Shown here: positions 41,563 to 50,953 of the stretch, piece by piece
Layout of the letters: each line of letters starts with the position of its first letter
Position numbering within the stretch: position 1 is the stretch's first letter
From: Pseudomonadota bacterium
Lineage (GTDB): Bacteria > Pseudomonadota > Alphaproteobacteria > Rhizobiales > Xanthobacteraceae
Length of the DNA stretch: 64,000 bases
Assembly: GCA_023451825.1 (NCBI GenBank)
Contig: JAEXYA010000067.1
Coordinates: 62,001 to 126,000 of the forward strand
Reading direction: 5' to 3'
Translations under genes and position numbers: made by a program
Notes under the pieces: model-generated
The model's input: the letters and a program-made list of their open reading frames with translations, nothing else
The model's database searches: none
Told to the model about the DNA's origin: nothing

Positions 41563-42225
41563 TTACTGAACGAAACCGGCGCCCGGGTTGCCCAGGTTGA
41601 AGCGGTAGTTCAGACCAGCCTTGACGGTGTGCTGATCGTTCTTGAAGCTGCCCGGGACGCCAGCAGGCGTCGTGAAGTTGATCGTGCCGAAATCATAGTA
41701 CTGATATTCGAGCTTGCCTGACCAGTTCTGGGTGAACAGGTATTCGAGACCTGCACCGACGGTGTAACCATCGCGACCACCGTCGCCACCGAAGCCGTTC
41801 GAGAAGCGCGAGTCAGCCCAGGCGTAACCGCCCTTGGCGTACAGCAGTGTCGGACCCCAGGTGTATCCGAGACGGCCGGTCACCGAACCGAGGCCACGAT
41901 TGTCGATGTTGCTGTTGGTCGACAGGAAGCTGTAGTTGGCTTCGAGACCGAGCACCCAGTTCGGCGCGAACTGCATGTCGTAACCGCCCTGGACACCGCC
42001 GAGGAACGTGCCGTCACGGCTGCCAGCGAGCACGTTGTCTTCGCCCGGGAAGCCACCACCGATGTGACCACCGATGTAAAAACCGGTCCAGTTGTAGATC
42101 GGCGTGGCGGGAGCGGCGTAAGCCGGGGCCTTGGTGTACGGACGAGCTGCCAGATCGGCTGCAGACGCGGGAGCAGCCAGAGCGACCATGGCAACGGCTG
42201 CGGTCGAAAGCAGATACTTCTTCAT
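41563..42225 (-). CDS. Outer-membrane beta-barrel protein (Omp25/RopB-like)
   Basis: Product of 220 residues. Signal peptide MKKYLLSTAAVAMVALAAPASA, then DLAARPYTKAPAYAAP, WTGFYIGGHIGGGF and alternating aromatic beta strands ending NYRFNLG. This is the OMP_b-brl family (PF13505 type) highly abundant in Bradyrhizobium. AGAGGA lies just before ATG 42225. Expected to be strongly expressed. Confidence 0.93.
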   Translation of the reverse strand: MKKYLLSTAAVAMVALAAPASAADLAARPYTKAPAYAAPATPIYNWTGFYIGGHIGGGFPGEDNVLAGSRDGTFLGGVQGGYDMQFAPNWVLGLEANYSFLSTNSNIDNRGLGSVTGRLGYTWGPTLLYAKGGYAWADSRFSNGFGGDGGRDGYTVGAGLEYLFTQNWSGKLEYQYYDFGTINFTTPAGVPGSFKNDQHTVKAGLNYRFNLGNPGAGFVQ

Positions 42226-42502
42226 AGATAATCCTCTCAATCCCAAACTGGATTGCAGCGAACCTAGACGACTGCGCAGGGATTGCTGTCACAGACGTGC
42301 AACAGAGGTTCAAACGAGTGTGGCAGGTTTTTCGCGCACGTCGCGCTTCTGACACATCGGCGCCTCATTCGGCCGTGTTGCGCTCGGATGTGTTTCGGAA
42401 CGTGCATAACAACAGGTGAATCTCAACCTGTGCAACACGCCGTCGTGATGTGCTACTGTCGGCACAGCGCATAACAAATGCCGCCAACGAGGATTTGAGG
42501 AA

Positions 42503-44059
42503 ATGAACGAGGCGATAGCCACCCCAAAGGCAGCTGACGCATACGCGCCGCGTACCATCAAACTGAACGCGCGCGACAATGTCGCGATCGTGGTGAACGA
42601 TTTCGGACTTCCAGCGGGAACTCGCCTCGCCGATGGCATCACGTTGCGCCAGCATGTTCCACAAGGCCACAAACTGGCGCTCGTGGAGATCGCAACAAAT
42701 CAGCCGATCATCCGCTATGGCGAGGTGATCGGTTATGCGATCGACACGATCGCTCAGGGTGAATGGATCGAGGAAGCACGCATCCACATGCCTGATGCGC
42801 CGGAACTCGATCGCCTCGACATCGCGACGGCCGTGCCTGCCGCGCAGGAGCCGCTGACGGGTTACACATTCGAGGGTTTTCGCAATCCCGACGGCTCCGT
42901 CGGCATCAAGAACATTCTTGCGATCAGCACCTCCGTGCAATGCGTCGCCGGCACGCTCGAATTCGCCATCAAGAAGATCAAGACTGAGCTGCTGCCGCGC
43001 TATCCCAATGTCGATGATGTGGTCGCCGTCACCCACGGCTATGGTTGCGGAGTCGCCATCAATGCGCCCGATGCCTATATCCCGATCCGTACGCTGCAGA
43101 ACATCGCGAAGAACCCGAATTTCGGCGGCGAGGTGATGGTGGTCGGTCTCGGCTGCGAAAAGCTCGCGCCGGAACGGCTGCTGCCGACCAACGATCCCGC
43201 CAGCATGATGCGCCTGCAGGATGAGGGCAATCAAAGCTTCGGCGATATGGTGGACACCATTGTCACCATGGCCGATGCGCGCCTGAAGGTGCTGAACGAA
43301 CGCAAGCGCGAGACGGTGCCTGCGTCCGAACTGGTGATCGGCCTGCAATGCGGCGGCAGCGATGCGTTCTCCGGTGTGACAGCCAATCCCGCGCTCGGCT
43401 TTGCCAGCGATCTCCTGGTGCGCGCGGGCGCCACCGTGATGTTCTCCGAAGTGACCGAAGTGCGCGACGCCATCGAATTGCTGACCCGCCGCGCGGCAAC
43501 GGAGGATGTCGGCCGAGCACTCATCCGCGAGATGGATTGGTACGACTCATATCTTGCGCGCGGCGGCGCCGATCGCAGCGCCAACACGACCCCCGGCAAC
43601 AAGAAGGGCGGCCTCGCCAATATCGTCGAGAAGTCGCTCGGCTCGATCGTGAAGTCGGGATCGTCGGCCATCACCGGCGTGATCGGGCCCGGCGAACGTG
43701 CGACGACGAAAGGCCTGCTCTTCGCGGCGACTCCGGCCAGCGATTTCATCTGCGGCACGTTGCAGCTCGCCGCTGGCATGCAGATGCAGATCTTCACCAC
43801 CGGCCGCGGCACACCTTATGGCCTCGCCCAGGCGCCGGTGATCAAGGTTTCCACGCGCACCGAGCTGGCAAAACGTTGGTCGGATCTGATCGATTTCGAT
43901 GCTGGTCGTATTGCATCAGGTGAGATGACCATCGAGGAAGCCGGCTGGGAGTTATTCCAGTTGATCCTCGATGTCGCCAGCGGAAGAAAGCAGGTGTGGG
44001 CTGACAAATGGGGCCTGCACAATGATCTCGTGCTGTTCAATCCAGCACCGGTGACGTGA
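42503..44059 (+). CDS. Altronate/galactarate dehydratase family (UxaA/GarD-like)
   Basis: Iron-dependent dehydratase of 518 residues. The N-terminal SAF domain (about 15-100, ARDNVAIVVNDFGLPAG) is followed by the catalytic domain: THGYGCGVAINAPDAYIP, VVGLGCEKLAPERLL, GLQCGGSDAFSGVTANPALG and the C-terminal TTGRGTPYGLAQAPVIKVSTRTELAKRW. GarD removes water from D-galactarate; UxaA from altronate. The full single-chain architecture favours the galactarate type, but the substrate is not proven. Stand-alone gene, no sugar-acid transporter nearby. Confidence 0.85.
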   Translation: MNEAIATPKAADAYAPRTIKLNARDNVAIVVNDFGLPAGTRLADGITLRQHVPQGHKLALVEIATNQPIIRYGEVIGYAIDTIAQGEWIEEARIHMPDAPELDRLDIATAVPAAQEPLTGYTFEGFRNPDGSVGIKNILAISTSVQCVAGTLEFAIKKIKTELLPRYPNVDDVVAVTHGYGCGVAINAPDAYIPIRTLQNIAKNPNFGGEVMVVGLGCEKLAPERLLPTNDPASMMRLQDEGNQSFGDMVDTIVTMADARLKVLNERKRETVPASELVIGLQCGGSDAFSGVTANPALGFASDLLVRAGATVMFSEVTEVRDAIELLTRRAATEDVGRALIREMDWYDSYLARGGADRSANTTPGNKKGGLANIVEKSLGSIVKSGSSAITGVIGPGERATTKGLLFAATPASDFICGTLQLAAGMQMQIFTTGRGTPYGLAQAPVIKVSTRTELAKRWSDLIDFDAGRIASGEMTIEEAGWELFQLILDVASGRKQVWADKWGLHNDLVLFNPAPVT

Positions 44060-44070
44060 TGAAACGGGGC

Positions 44071-44160
44071 CGTAGGGCGGATTAGGCGAAGCCGTAATCC
44101 GCCGCGGGGTTTCAACAACCCAATCGGCCGGCGGATTACGCTTCGCTAATCCGCGCTACG
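44071..44160. repeat. Palindromic intergenic repeat, family D, copy 2
   Basis: CGTAGGGCGGATTAGGCGAAGCCGTAATCCGCC ... GGCGGATTACGCTTCGCTAATCCGCGCTACG between the convergent GarD-like and sorbosone-dehydrogenase-like genes. Confidence 0.88.
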
Positions 44161-44165
44161 ACGAG

Positions 44166-45500
44166 CTACAACGCCGCCGCCTTCGCGCCCGCAGGCGCCA
44201 CACGCCAGATCACATTGCCGACGTCGTCGGCCACGAGCAATGCGCCTTTGTTGTCAAGCCGCACGCCGACCGGCCGCCCCTGCGCTTCGCCCTTCTCATT
44301 CAGGAAACCCGTGAGCACATCCTGCGGCTTGCCTGACGGCTTGCCATCGGTGAACGGCACGAAGATCACCTTGTAACCACTCTGCGGCTTGCGATTCCAC
44401 GAGCCATGCTGGCCGATAAAGGCGCCGTTCTTCATAGCTGCCGGAAACAGATCGCCGGTATTGAAGGCAAGACCAAGCGAAGCTGTATGTGCGCCCAGCG
44501 CGTAATCCGGCACGATCGCCTTTGCTACCAGTTCTGGCTTCTGCGGTTCGACGCGGACATCCACATGCTGGCCATAATAGCTGTAGGGCCAGCCGTAGAA
44601 GCCGCCATCCTTCACGGAAGTCATATAGTCCGGCACGAGGTCGCTGCCGATTTCATCGCGTTCATTCACGACCACCCACAACGCGCCGCTCTGCGGATTC
44701 CAGGCCGGCCCATTCGGATTGCGCAAGCCGGACGCAAACAGCCGCGACGTACCGTTGACGCGATCGATCTCGAGGATCGCGGCGCGATTCTTTTCGATGT
44801 CCATGCCGTTCTCGCCAACATTGCTGTTCGACCCCACCGTCGCATAGAGCTTGCTGCCATCGGCACTGGCGGTGAGATCCTTCGTCCAATGATGATTGAG
44901 GCCCGCCGGCAGATCGACGACCTTGGTCGCCGCCGCACTGATCCGCGTATCGCCATCCTGATAAGGAAACACCACCACCGCATCCGCATTGGCGACGTAG
45001 AAGCGATCGCCCACCAGCACCATGCCGAATGGCGAATTCAGGCCCTCGAGGAATGGCGCCTTGACCTCGGCCACGCCATCACCGTCGGCATCGCGCAACA
45101 GCGTGATACGATTGGCCGAAGGCGCGCGGGCGCCGGCATAACCCATCACCTTGGCCATCACCCAGCCGCGAATGCTGAAGCTGGACTCCGGCTTCGGCGG
45201 CGCGTTGCTTTCGGCCACCAGCACATCGCCATTCGGCAACGTATAGACCGTACGCGGATGATCGAGGCCGCTGGCAAAAGCCGTGACAACCATGCCGTCT
45301 GCTGCCTTCGGCTTGGCGCCGTCCTGCCAACCAACAGCCTTCGAAACATTCACCGTCGGCAACAATGTCTTATTCGGCTCGACCAGTTTTGGCGTCGGCC
45401 CAAAATCCTCGCCCGAGGCGATTGTTGATTTCTCGTTACAGCCTGCGAGAGGCAGCGCCAGAATGAGAAGGGCGGTCGAAAGCAGGAATTTTTGGCGCAT
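44166..45500 (-). CDS. Sorbosone dehydrogenase-like lipoprotein (PQQ beta-propeller)
   Basis: Product of 444 residues. Lipobox LAGC in ILALPLAGCNEK; then a six-bladed propeller of the soluble glucose/sorbosone dehydrogenase family: VTAFASGLDHPRTVYTLPNGDVLVAES, RITLLRDADGDGVAEV, GLNHHWTKDLTASADGSKLYATVGSNSNV, and FASGLRNPNGPAWNPQSG. Family members oxidise sugars in the periplasm with PQQ. Cofactor and substrate are inferred. Confidence 0.88.
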   Translation of the reverse strand: MRQKFLLSTALLILALPLAGCNEKSTIASGEDFGPTPKLVEPNKTLLPTVNVSKAVGWQDGAKPKAADGMVVTAFASGLDHPRTVYTLPNGDVLVAESNAPPKPESSFSIRGWVMAKVMGYAGARAPSANRITLLRDADGDGVAEVKAPFLEGLNSPFGMVLVGDRFYVANADAVVVFPYQDGDTRISAAATKVVDLPAGLNHHWTKDLTASADGSKLYATVGSNSNVGENGMDIEKNRAAILEIDRVNGTSRLFASGLRNPNGPAWNPQSGALWVVVNERDEIGSDLVPDYMTSVKDGGFYGWPYSYYGQHVDVRVEPQKPELVAKAIVPDYALGAHTASLGLAFNTGDLFPAAMKNGAFIGQHGSWNRKPQSGYKVIFVPFTDGKPSGKPQDVLTGFLNEKGEAQGRPVGVRLDNKGALLVADDVGNVIWRVAPAGAKAAAL

Positions 45501-45629
45501 GGAATTTCCTCGTGGTGACGGAACTTAATGCGCGCGATGCAGAAGCGTTCGATCTCCCTGCATGAATTTCATGTGAAGCGGCCGCAAGCCGCAGTTATGG
45601 TTGATGGCAATAACAAAAGGACGGAAACG

Positions 45630-46673
45630 ATGCCCGCAGCGAATGACCAGACCACATGGACGCGCTGGCGCAGCGTTGCCGATCTGTATCACGCTGTCTT
45701 CACCGGCCTGATCCTCACGGTCGTCACGCGGCGCAGCACACCCGATGCGGCGGAATTCGTGTTCCGAATTTTTCGCCGCCAGCAGCAGGAGCGCTTTGTC
45801 GCGGGCCTGGACAAGCTGGGACTGTCGCAATTGCCACCCGCAGTCGCGGCTGCGCAATATCACTATCTCTCCAACTGGATCGGTGGCGTCTCGGTCGAAT
45901 ATATGTACGAGACGGATCGCAAGGCGTGGATCCGCTATCCGCCGCCGCGCTGGATCTGGCGCGGCACCGCCATCTGCGGCATTCCCGGCGACGTCTCACG
46001 CGCCATGCTGCGCGGCTGGCACGCCAATAATGGCGTGGCACTCGGCAATCTGCGACTCGGATTTGTCTGCACCAAGCAGAGCGTCGATGGGCAGAACGGA
46101 CTCGAGGGGTATTACTGCGAATATGACCACGATCTCGAGATTGATGAGCGTCTCGTTTTCGCGCGGCATCTCGAAGCGCCGCCTTTCGACCCCGCCAAGG
46201 CGCCCGCGCTGCCGATCGAGAGCTGGCCACGGCCACGACTCGAAAAGGCCTATCGAAATTATGCGATGGAATATGTGCGGACCGCAGCGCCCGTGGCTGT
46301 GCAACTGTTCGGCCCCGATGATGCCGGTTATCTGCTGCGCCTGACCGGCAAGCTGATCGGCATGCAGTATTATGACGAGGTCGCAGCGCGCTTCGGCATG
46401 GCACGCGGCAATGCCACGACCTTCGCGGATTTCTTCACCGCCTTGCTGACCGCACAGGACGACGAATTCACCGTCGATAAATCTGCGGGCGCGGTCGCCA
46501 TCCAGCAAAAGACCTGGAAGCTGCTGGACGGCTTGGCCGATGCCCATCCCGCCTGTACCGAGCTTCTCCGCGGCCTCGTCGAAGGCCTTGCCGCCGGCTG
46601 CGGGCGCAACATCCCCGTTGCCATGACCGCAGAGCGGAATGGTGCGCGGCCGTTCACCTGGATAATCGGCTGA
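45630..46673 (+). CDS. Hypothetical protein, unrecognised family
   Basis: Product of 347 residues starting at ATG 45630 (AAAAGGA upstream). N-terminal helix-rich region (TWTRWRSVADLYHAVFTGLIL), then a central part with many aromatics and histidines (AQYHYLSNWIGGVSVEYMYETD, IRYPPPRWIWRGTAICGIPGDVSRAMLRGWHANNG) and EYDHDLEIDERLVF, ending with an alpha-helical DUF-like tail. No signal peptide or membrane segment. The pattern of His, Asp, Glu could suggest metal binding; I do not recognise the family. Confidence 0.7.
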   Translation: MPAANDQTTWTRWRSVADLYHAVFTGLILTVVTRRSTPDAAEFVFRIFRRQQQERFVAGLDKLGLSQLPPAVAAAQYHYLSNWIGGVSVEYMYETDRKAWIRYPPPRWIWRGTAICGIPGDVSRAMLRGWHANNGVALGNLRLGFVCTKQSVDGQNGLEGYYCEYDHDLEIDERLVFARHLEAPPFDPAKAPALPIESWPRPRLEKAYRNYAMEYVRTAAPVAVQLFGPDDAGYLLRLTGKLIGMQYYDEVAARFGMARGNATTFADFFTALLTAQDDEFTVDKSAGAVAIQQKTWKLLDGLADAHPACTELLRGLVEGLAAGCGRNIPVAMTAERNGARPFTWIIG

Positions 46674-46795
46674 GCATATTCGTATTGCAGTGCAATTCGC
46701 CCATCGCCCATGCAACACGCGCGTATGGCGCGCGCTTAGAACGGTGCTAGGAAAGACAACGCCCGGCGCTTCGACCGGACCGTCAGGGAGACTGC

Positions 46796-48241
46796 ATGTC
46801 CGAGGTCGCGCTCGCCGAGCGCCCATTGGTGGATGGCGGCAAAGCGCCGCTTCCCGAATTGAATGCTCCCGCCAGGAACGCGCTGCTCGATCACGCCATC
46901 CTGCCCACTTTGCTGCGCCTGGCGTGGCCGAATGTGGTGGCGTTATCGGCCGGCACCGTCGTCGTCATTTTCGAGACCACCTATATCGGGCGGCTCGGCA
47001 CCGAAGCGCTGGCTGCGATGGCGCTGGTGTTTCCCTTCGTCATGCTCACCATGACGATGTCCGGCGGCGCCATGGGCGGCGGCGTATCTTCCGCCATCGC
47101 CCGCGCGCTCGGCGCTGGCGACCGTGAGCGGGCCAATACGCTGGCCGGCCATGCGCTGCTGATCGGCGCCTGCTTTGGGCTCACTTTCACCGTGGGCATG
47201 CTGACTTTCGGCTCGACGCTGCTGCAACTGCTCGGGGGCCGCGGCAATGTGCTGAGCCAGGCGCTCGGCTACATCACCATCTTCTTTGCCGGCGGCGTCA
47301 TCCCGTGGCTGATGAACACTTTTGCTGCGATCCTGCGCGGCACGGGCAATATGAAGATGCCTTCTGCCATGCAAACGACGTCAGCAGGGCTTCAGATCGT
47401 GCTCGGCGGCACGCTCGGTCTCGGCCTCGGGCCTATCCCGCAATTCGGCATGCCCGGCGTCGCGGCTGGCACGCTGACGGCTTTCTCCATCGGCGCCGGC
47501 GTGATGGGCTGGTATGTGTTCTCCGGCCGCGCCCGCGTGCGGCCGACGCTGAATGGCTTCCGAATCGAGCGCGGGATGTTCTTCGACATCCTGAAAGTCG
47601 GCGCCATCGCCTGCTTCAATCCGCTGCAAGGCGTGCTGACCCTTCTAATCTTCACCCATATGCTGGCGCATTACGGCACCGAAGTGCTGGCTGGCTACGG
47701 CATCGGCGCGCGGCTCGAATTCATGCTGACCACGCTGGCCTTCGCGGTCGGCATCGCTTCGGTCCCCATCGTCGGCATGGCCATCGGCGCCGGTCGCATC
47801 GCCCGCGCGAGACGTGTGGCCTGGACCGGCTGTGCCATCGCGTTTGGCGTGGTCGGCGTGCTGGGCACGCTGATCGCGATCTACCCGCATGTCTGGGTCA
47901 ATCTGTTCACCAATGACCCCGGCGTGCGCGAAGCCAGCCGCACCTATCTCGCCACCTGCGCGCCCATGTATGCCTTTCTCGGCCTCGCCACGGTGAGCTA
48001 CTTCTCCTCGCAAGGCGCAGCAAAAGTGCTTGGCCCGGTGCTGGCGCAGACAGCGCGGCTCGGTTTCGTCTGCGCTGGCGGCTGGTATCTGCTGTCCATC
48101 GACGCGCCAGCCACCAGCTTCTTCTGGCTCGCCGCCGCGTCCATGGTGCTGCTCGGCGTGCTCTCCGTGCTCAGCGTGGTGCTGACGCGCTGGGGGCCGA
48201 AATCCGGGCCGGTACCGGAAATCCGCCCCGCGCTGTCGTGA
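46796..48241 (+). CDS. MATE-family multidrug efflux transporter
   Basis: Inner-membrane cation/drug antiporter of 481 residues, twelve helices. MATE features: LRLAWPNVVALSAGTVVVIFETTYIGRLGTEALAAM, GGVSSAIARALGAGDRERANTLAGHALLIG, the second half with IGARLEFMLTTLAFAVGIASVPIVGMAIGAGRIARARRVAW. Substrate unknown. Convergent with the SRPBCC gene, one base between stops. Confidence 0.92.
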   Translation: MSEVALAERPLVDGGKAPLPELNAPARNALLDHAILPTLLRLAWPNVVALSAGTVVVIFETTYIGRLGTEALAAMALVFPFVMLTMTMSGGAMGGGVSSAIARALGAGDRERANTLAGHALLIGACFGLTFTVGMLTFGSTLLQLLGGRGNVLSQALGYITIFFAGGVIPWLMNTFAAILRGTGNMKMPSAMQTTSAGLQIVLGGTLGLGLGPIPQFGMPGVAAGTLTAFSIGAGVMGWYVFSGRARVRPTLNGFRIERGMFFDILKVGAIACFNPLQGVLTLLIFTHMLAHYGTEVLAGYGIGARLEFMLTTLAFAVGIASVPIVGMAIGAGRIARARRVAWTGCAIAFGVVGVLGTLIAIYPHVWVNLFTNDPGVREASRTYLATCAPMYAFLGLATVSYFSSQGAAKVLGPVLAQTARLGFVCAGGWYLLSIDAPATSFFWLAAASMVLLGVLSVLSVVLTRWGPKSGPVPEIRPALS

Positions 48242-49165
48242 TCACATCCGTTTGGCCGTGAACTCCACGTCGAGACGCCATGTCTTGCCGTGATCATGCG
48301 ATGTCTCACCGCGCCACAGGAACGCCTGCGGCGTGATGTCCGAAAAGCGCCAGCGGATCGGCCTGCCCTCCTGATCGCGGCCAAGCTGGACGATGTCGTC
48401 GCCCTCCTTGCGGCCGATCATGGTGAGGAAATTCGAGATCACCGGATCGCTCCATTGGATCTGCCACGTATCGTTGCGCGGGTCATAGATGCGCAGCGTC
48501 GTGCCATACGAGAACGCATTCGCCGCTGCATCGCCTTCGCGATCCGGACCGCGGCTGGGCACGATCCAGACGTCCTGGATCGCACGCCCTTCCAGCACCC
48601 AGCCGAAATGCCACTCGCCCTGTCGCCGCCGTTCCTTGCCATCGGGCATGAACCTGGTGACGTCGATATCCCAGGCGCCGATCAGCCAGCCATAGAGATC
48701 CATGTTGTTGCCGCGGTCTGCGGCCGGGCCTCGTGCAATCAGCGCATTGCTGAAGGATCGCGACGGGCACGGATTCTCCCTGAAGTGATTGGCCATCGCG
48801 GCAAGGCCGAGATCCATCTGCGTGCTCACATAGCCCGCGATCTCATTCGGCAGCAGGTCGGCGCTCCATTCCAGCCGGCACTGATCCGGCCCGTCCGCCG
48901 CCACCAGCACCGTGGCGCTATGCTGGGTGATGCGTTCGTTCTTGATGGCATAGACGAAACGCCGCCGCGCATGATCGCAATCGACCAGCGTTTCCTCTGC
49001 CACCGTTCCATTGCCGAAAGTGACGGTGCGCACATCGCCGGCAACTTTGGTATCCGTGACGAAGCCCGGCACCAGCCGCGTATGCAGCGCGCCGAAATCC
49101 GCCACCGCTGCCCAGACCTCACCGGCCGGCGCGTCGAGTGAAACCGTCTTGTGAATTGCAGCCAT
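48242..49165 (-). CDS. SRPBCC domain fused to a DUF1579-like domain
   Basis: Product of 307 residues. N-terminal half (about 1-145) is an SRPBCC polyketide-cyclase-like lipid/ligand pocket (HKTVSLDAPAGEVWAAVADFGAL, CRLEWSADLLPNEIAGYV). From about 155 a second beta-barrel-like domain with WLIGAWDIDVTRFMPDGKERRRQGEWHFGWVLEGRAIQDVWIVPSR, resembling DUF1579-type proteins. ATG 49165 chosen: AAGGAG six bases upstream. Downstream of the AraC gene on the same strand, so possibly regulated by it. Confidence 0.82.
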   Translation of the reverse strand: MAAIHKTVSLDAPAGEVWAAVADFGALHTRLVPGFVTDTKVAGDVRTVTFGNGTVAEETLVDCDHARRRFVYAIKNERITQHSATVLVAADGPDQCRLEWSADLLPNEIAGYVSTQMDLGLAAMANHFRENPCPSRSFSNALIARGPAADRGNNMDLYGWLIGAWDIDVTRFMPDGKERRRQGEWHFGWVLEGRAIQDVWIVPSRGPDREGDAAANAFSYGTTLRIYDPRNDTWQIQWSDPVISNFLTMIGRKEGDDIVQLGRDQEGRPIRWRFSDITPQAFLWRGETSHDHGKTWRLDVEFTAKRM

Positions 49166-49198
49166 GTCCATCTCCTTGAAGGGCTGGACGCGACCTAA

Positions 49199-50044
49199 TC
49201 AGTGCAGCGCCAGCCGTTCTTGGAAAATCTTGCGGCTGCCCCTGGAAGCCTGCCGAAATGCGCGCGGCGACACGCCGGCCGCGCGGTGAAAGCTGCGCAC
49301 GAAATTCGAGAGATCGCCGAAGCCGACATCGAAGGCGATATCGGTGATGGCAACGCTGTCGCTTTCCGCCAGCAACCGCGCCGCATGGCGCAGCCGCGAG
49401 CGCACCAGATATTGATGCGGCGTCACCCCCAGCGCATCGCGGAACATGCGCAGGAAATGGAACGGACTGACGCCGGCCTGCTTCGCCGCAGCATCTAGAT
49501 CGATGTCTTCGGCGGAATGCGCCGCGATCCACATGGCGGTTTCCACCGCGCGGCGGCGATCGCGGGCGCTGATCACCGCCTGCCTGCGCGCCTTGCCCGA
49601 GACCACATCGACCAGCCGCGCGGCAAAAGCTTGCCCGATCTCGTCGAAGCCGAGATCGCTGTGCTGGCCCGCCACCGCCTGCGCCAGCTCACCCAGCGTC
49701 ATCAGCTCGGCCAGCGGCGCCGCGCTGCCCTGGCGCCATACCGACAGATTGTCGCCGATCAGCGCGATCACCTCCGGCGCGAAGGCAAAGGACAGGCACT
49801 CGTCGCCACCCGCATGATGTTGGTGATGGCAAACATACTCCTCGCCGGGCGCGCCGATCAGCACGGCGCCGGTGACCAGCTCATGGGACCGCCCGCGACA
49901 ACGACAACCAAAACTGCCCTTGCGCACATAGGAGATCGAATGACTGGCATGCTGCTCGGCAAATGGCACGTCGTCCGGCCCCGCTGTACAGCGATAGTCC
50001 ATCACGGTGATGCCGCTGCCCTGAAATAGCGTTCTCGCCTGCAT
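49199..50044 (-). CDS. AraC-family transcriptional regulator
   Basis: Product of 281 residues. N-terminal cupin-like domain (ASHSISYVRKGSFGCRCRGRSHELVTGAVLIG) with unusual cysteine/histidine content (YVCHHQHHAGGDECL), and C-terminal double helix-turn-helix: DLDAAAKQAGVSPFHFLRMFRDALGVTPHQYLV and SVAITDIAFDVGFGDLSNFVRSFHRAAGVSPRAFR. Precedes the SRPBCC-fusion gene by 33 bases, suggesting co-transcription and possibly a ligand-sensing link. Confidence 0.92.
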   Translation of the reverse strand: MQARTLFQGSGITVMDYRCTAGPDDVPFAEQHASHSISYVRKGSFGCRCRGRSHELVTGAVLIGAPGEEYVCHHQHHAGGDECLSFAFAPEVIALIGDNLSVWRQGSAAPLAELMTLGELAQAVAGQHSDLGFDEIGQAFAARLVDVVSGKARRQAVISARDRRRAVETAMWIAAHSAEDIDLDAAAKQAGVSPFHFLRMFRDALGVTPHQYLVRSRLRHAARLLAESDSVAITDIAFDVGFGDLSNFVRSFHRAAGVSPRAFRQASRGSRKIFQERLALH

Positions 50045-50053
50045 GGGCGAAAG

Positions 50054-50632
50054 CTAGCCCTGCGGTCGTGAAGGAGCAACGGACAGGAGCGCATCAAAAA
50101 GATTTGTCGCGCGCCCTAACAATGCACCTTCGATCGATAGCAGCCGCTGCTTCGTCACGATTCCCGCATTGCCGGCGAAGCCCGAGGTCTGCCCGACCAT
50201 CACCAGCGCACGATGGCACGGCACAAGAATGGCAAACGGATTGCGCGCCACTGCATTGGACACCGCATTGATCGCACCGCTGACATAGAGATGGATCGCG
50301 ATATCGGCATAGGTGCGGGTCTCACCACGCGGGATGCGGCGGATCGATTCATAGACCCGGCAATTGAATTCCGGAATGTCATAGGTGTCGAGCGGGATAT
50401 CGGAGAGATCGACCGCCTTGCCGTTCAGCAACGCCACGATGCCATCGATCGCGTATTGCACATCGGCCGGTGGTCGCCACTCGCGCGCCTCGGGATATTG
50501 CTGCAGCAACCGCCGCCGCGTATCCAACTCTCGCGCTTCCGGCAACTGGACGCCCACGATCCCGGCCTCGCTCCATGCGATTCCGCACCGCCCGACCGAC
50601 GTATCGAAGGTCGTATATCCCTGCTCAGCCAT
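50054..50632 (-). CDS. Methylated-DNA-protein-cysteine methyltransferase (MGMT/Ogt)
   Basis: Repairs O6-alkylguanine by transferring the alkyl group to its own cysteine. 192 residues; the active PCHR motif is in FAILVPCHRALVMVG, with IRRIPRGETRTYADIA (arginine finger helix) upstream and an N-terminal domain opening GYTTFDTSVGRCGIAW. ATG 50632 gives the family length; a longer frame through the repeat is a shadow. Start nine bases after the AraC gene's start-side, same strand. Confidence 0.92.
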   Translation of the reverse strand: MAEQGYTTFDTSVGRCGIAWSEAGIVGVQLPEARELDTRRRLLQQYPEAREWRPPADVQYAIDGIVALLNGKAVDLSDIPLDTYDIPEFNCRVYESIRRIPRGETRTYADIAIHLYVSGAINAVSNAVARNPFAILVPCHRALVMVGQTSGFAGNAGIVTKQRLLSIEGALLGRATNLFDALLSVAPSRPQG

Positions 50633-50712
50633 CCCGATTCGGATGTTAGCAGGCAAACGGTTTTCGCCAACCGGAAATTGCAGGTGTACGGATACTCTCG
50701 CATTTTCTTTTT

Positions 50713-50810
50713 GTAGGATGGGTTGAGCGCAGCGATACCCATCACCACGAGCGCCCGGCCGTGATGGGTATCGCTCCGGCGCTAACGCGCCTTCGCTCAA
50801 CCCATCCTAC
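50713..50810. repeat. Palindromic intergenic repeat, family A, copy 5
   Basis: GTAGGATGGGTTGAGCGCAGCGATACCCATCAC ... GTGATGGGTATCGCTCC ... GCTCAACCCATCCTAC, upstream of the MGMT gene and 58 bases from the tRNA. Confidence 0.85.
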
Positions 50811-50868
50811 AGCCGCGGCTGTCAGCCCCCTTGGCGGATCACCGATCCTCGGCTAGATCAGAGGGCAC

Positions 50869-50942
50869 GCGGGCGTAGTTCAATGGTAGAACGGCAGCTT
50901 CCCAAGCTGCATACGAGGGTTCGATTCCCTTCGCCCGCTCCA
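50869..50942 (+). tRNA. tRNA-Gly (anticodon CCC)
   Basis: Acceptor arms GCGGGCG and CGCCCGC, D-arm AGTTCAATGGTAGAACG, anticodon stem GCAGC/GCTGC with loop TTCCCAA (anticodon CCC), T-arm GAGGGTTCGATTCCCTT, and encoded CCA end. Reads GGG. Located just before the 3' end of the minus-strand aldehyde dehydrogenase gene. No integrase or att repeat seen beside it. Confidence 0.95.
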
Positions 50943-50953
50943 GGCCTCCCCGA

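Noticed and set aside
50633..50800. N-terminal extension of the MGMT gene through the family A repeat
   Set aside because: Translated repeat sequence, not conserved protein; family similarity begins at 50632.
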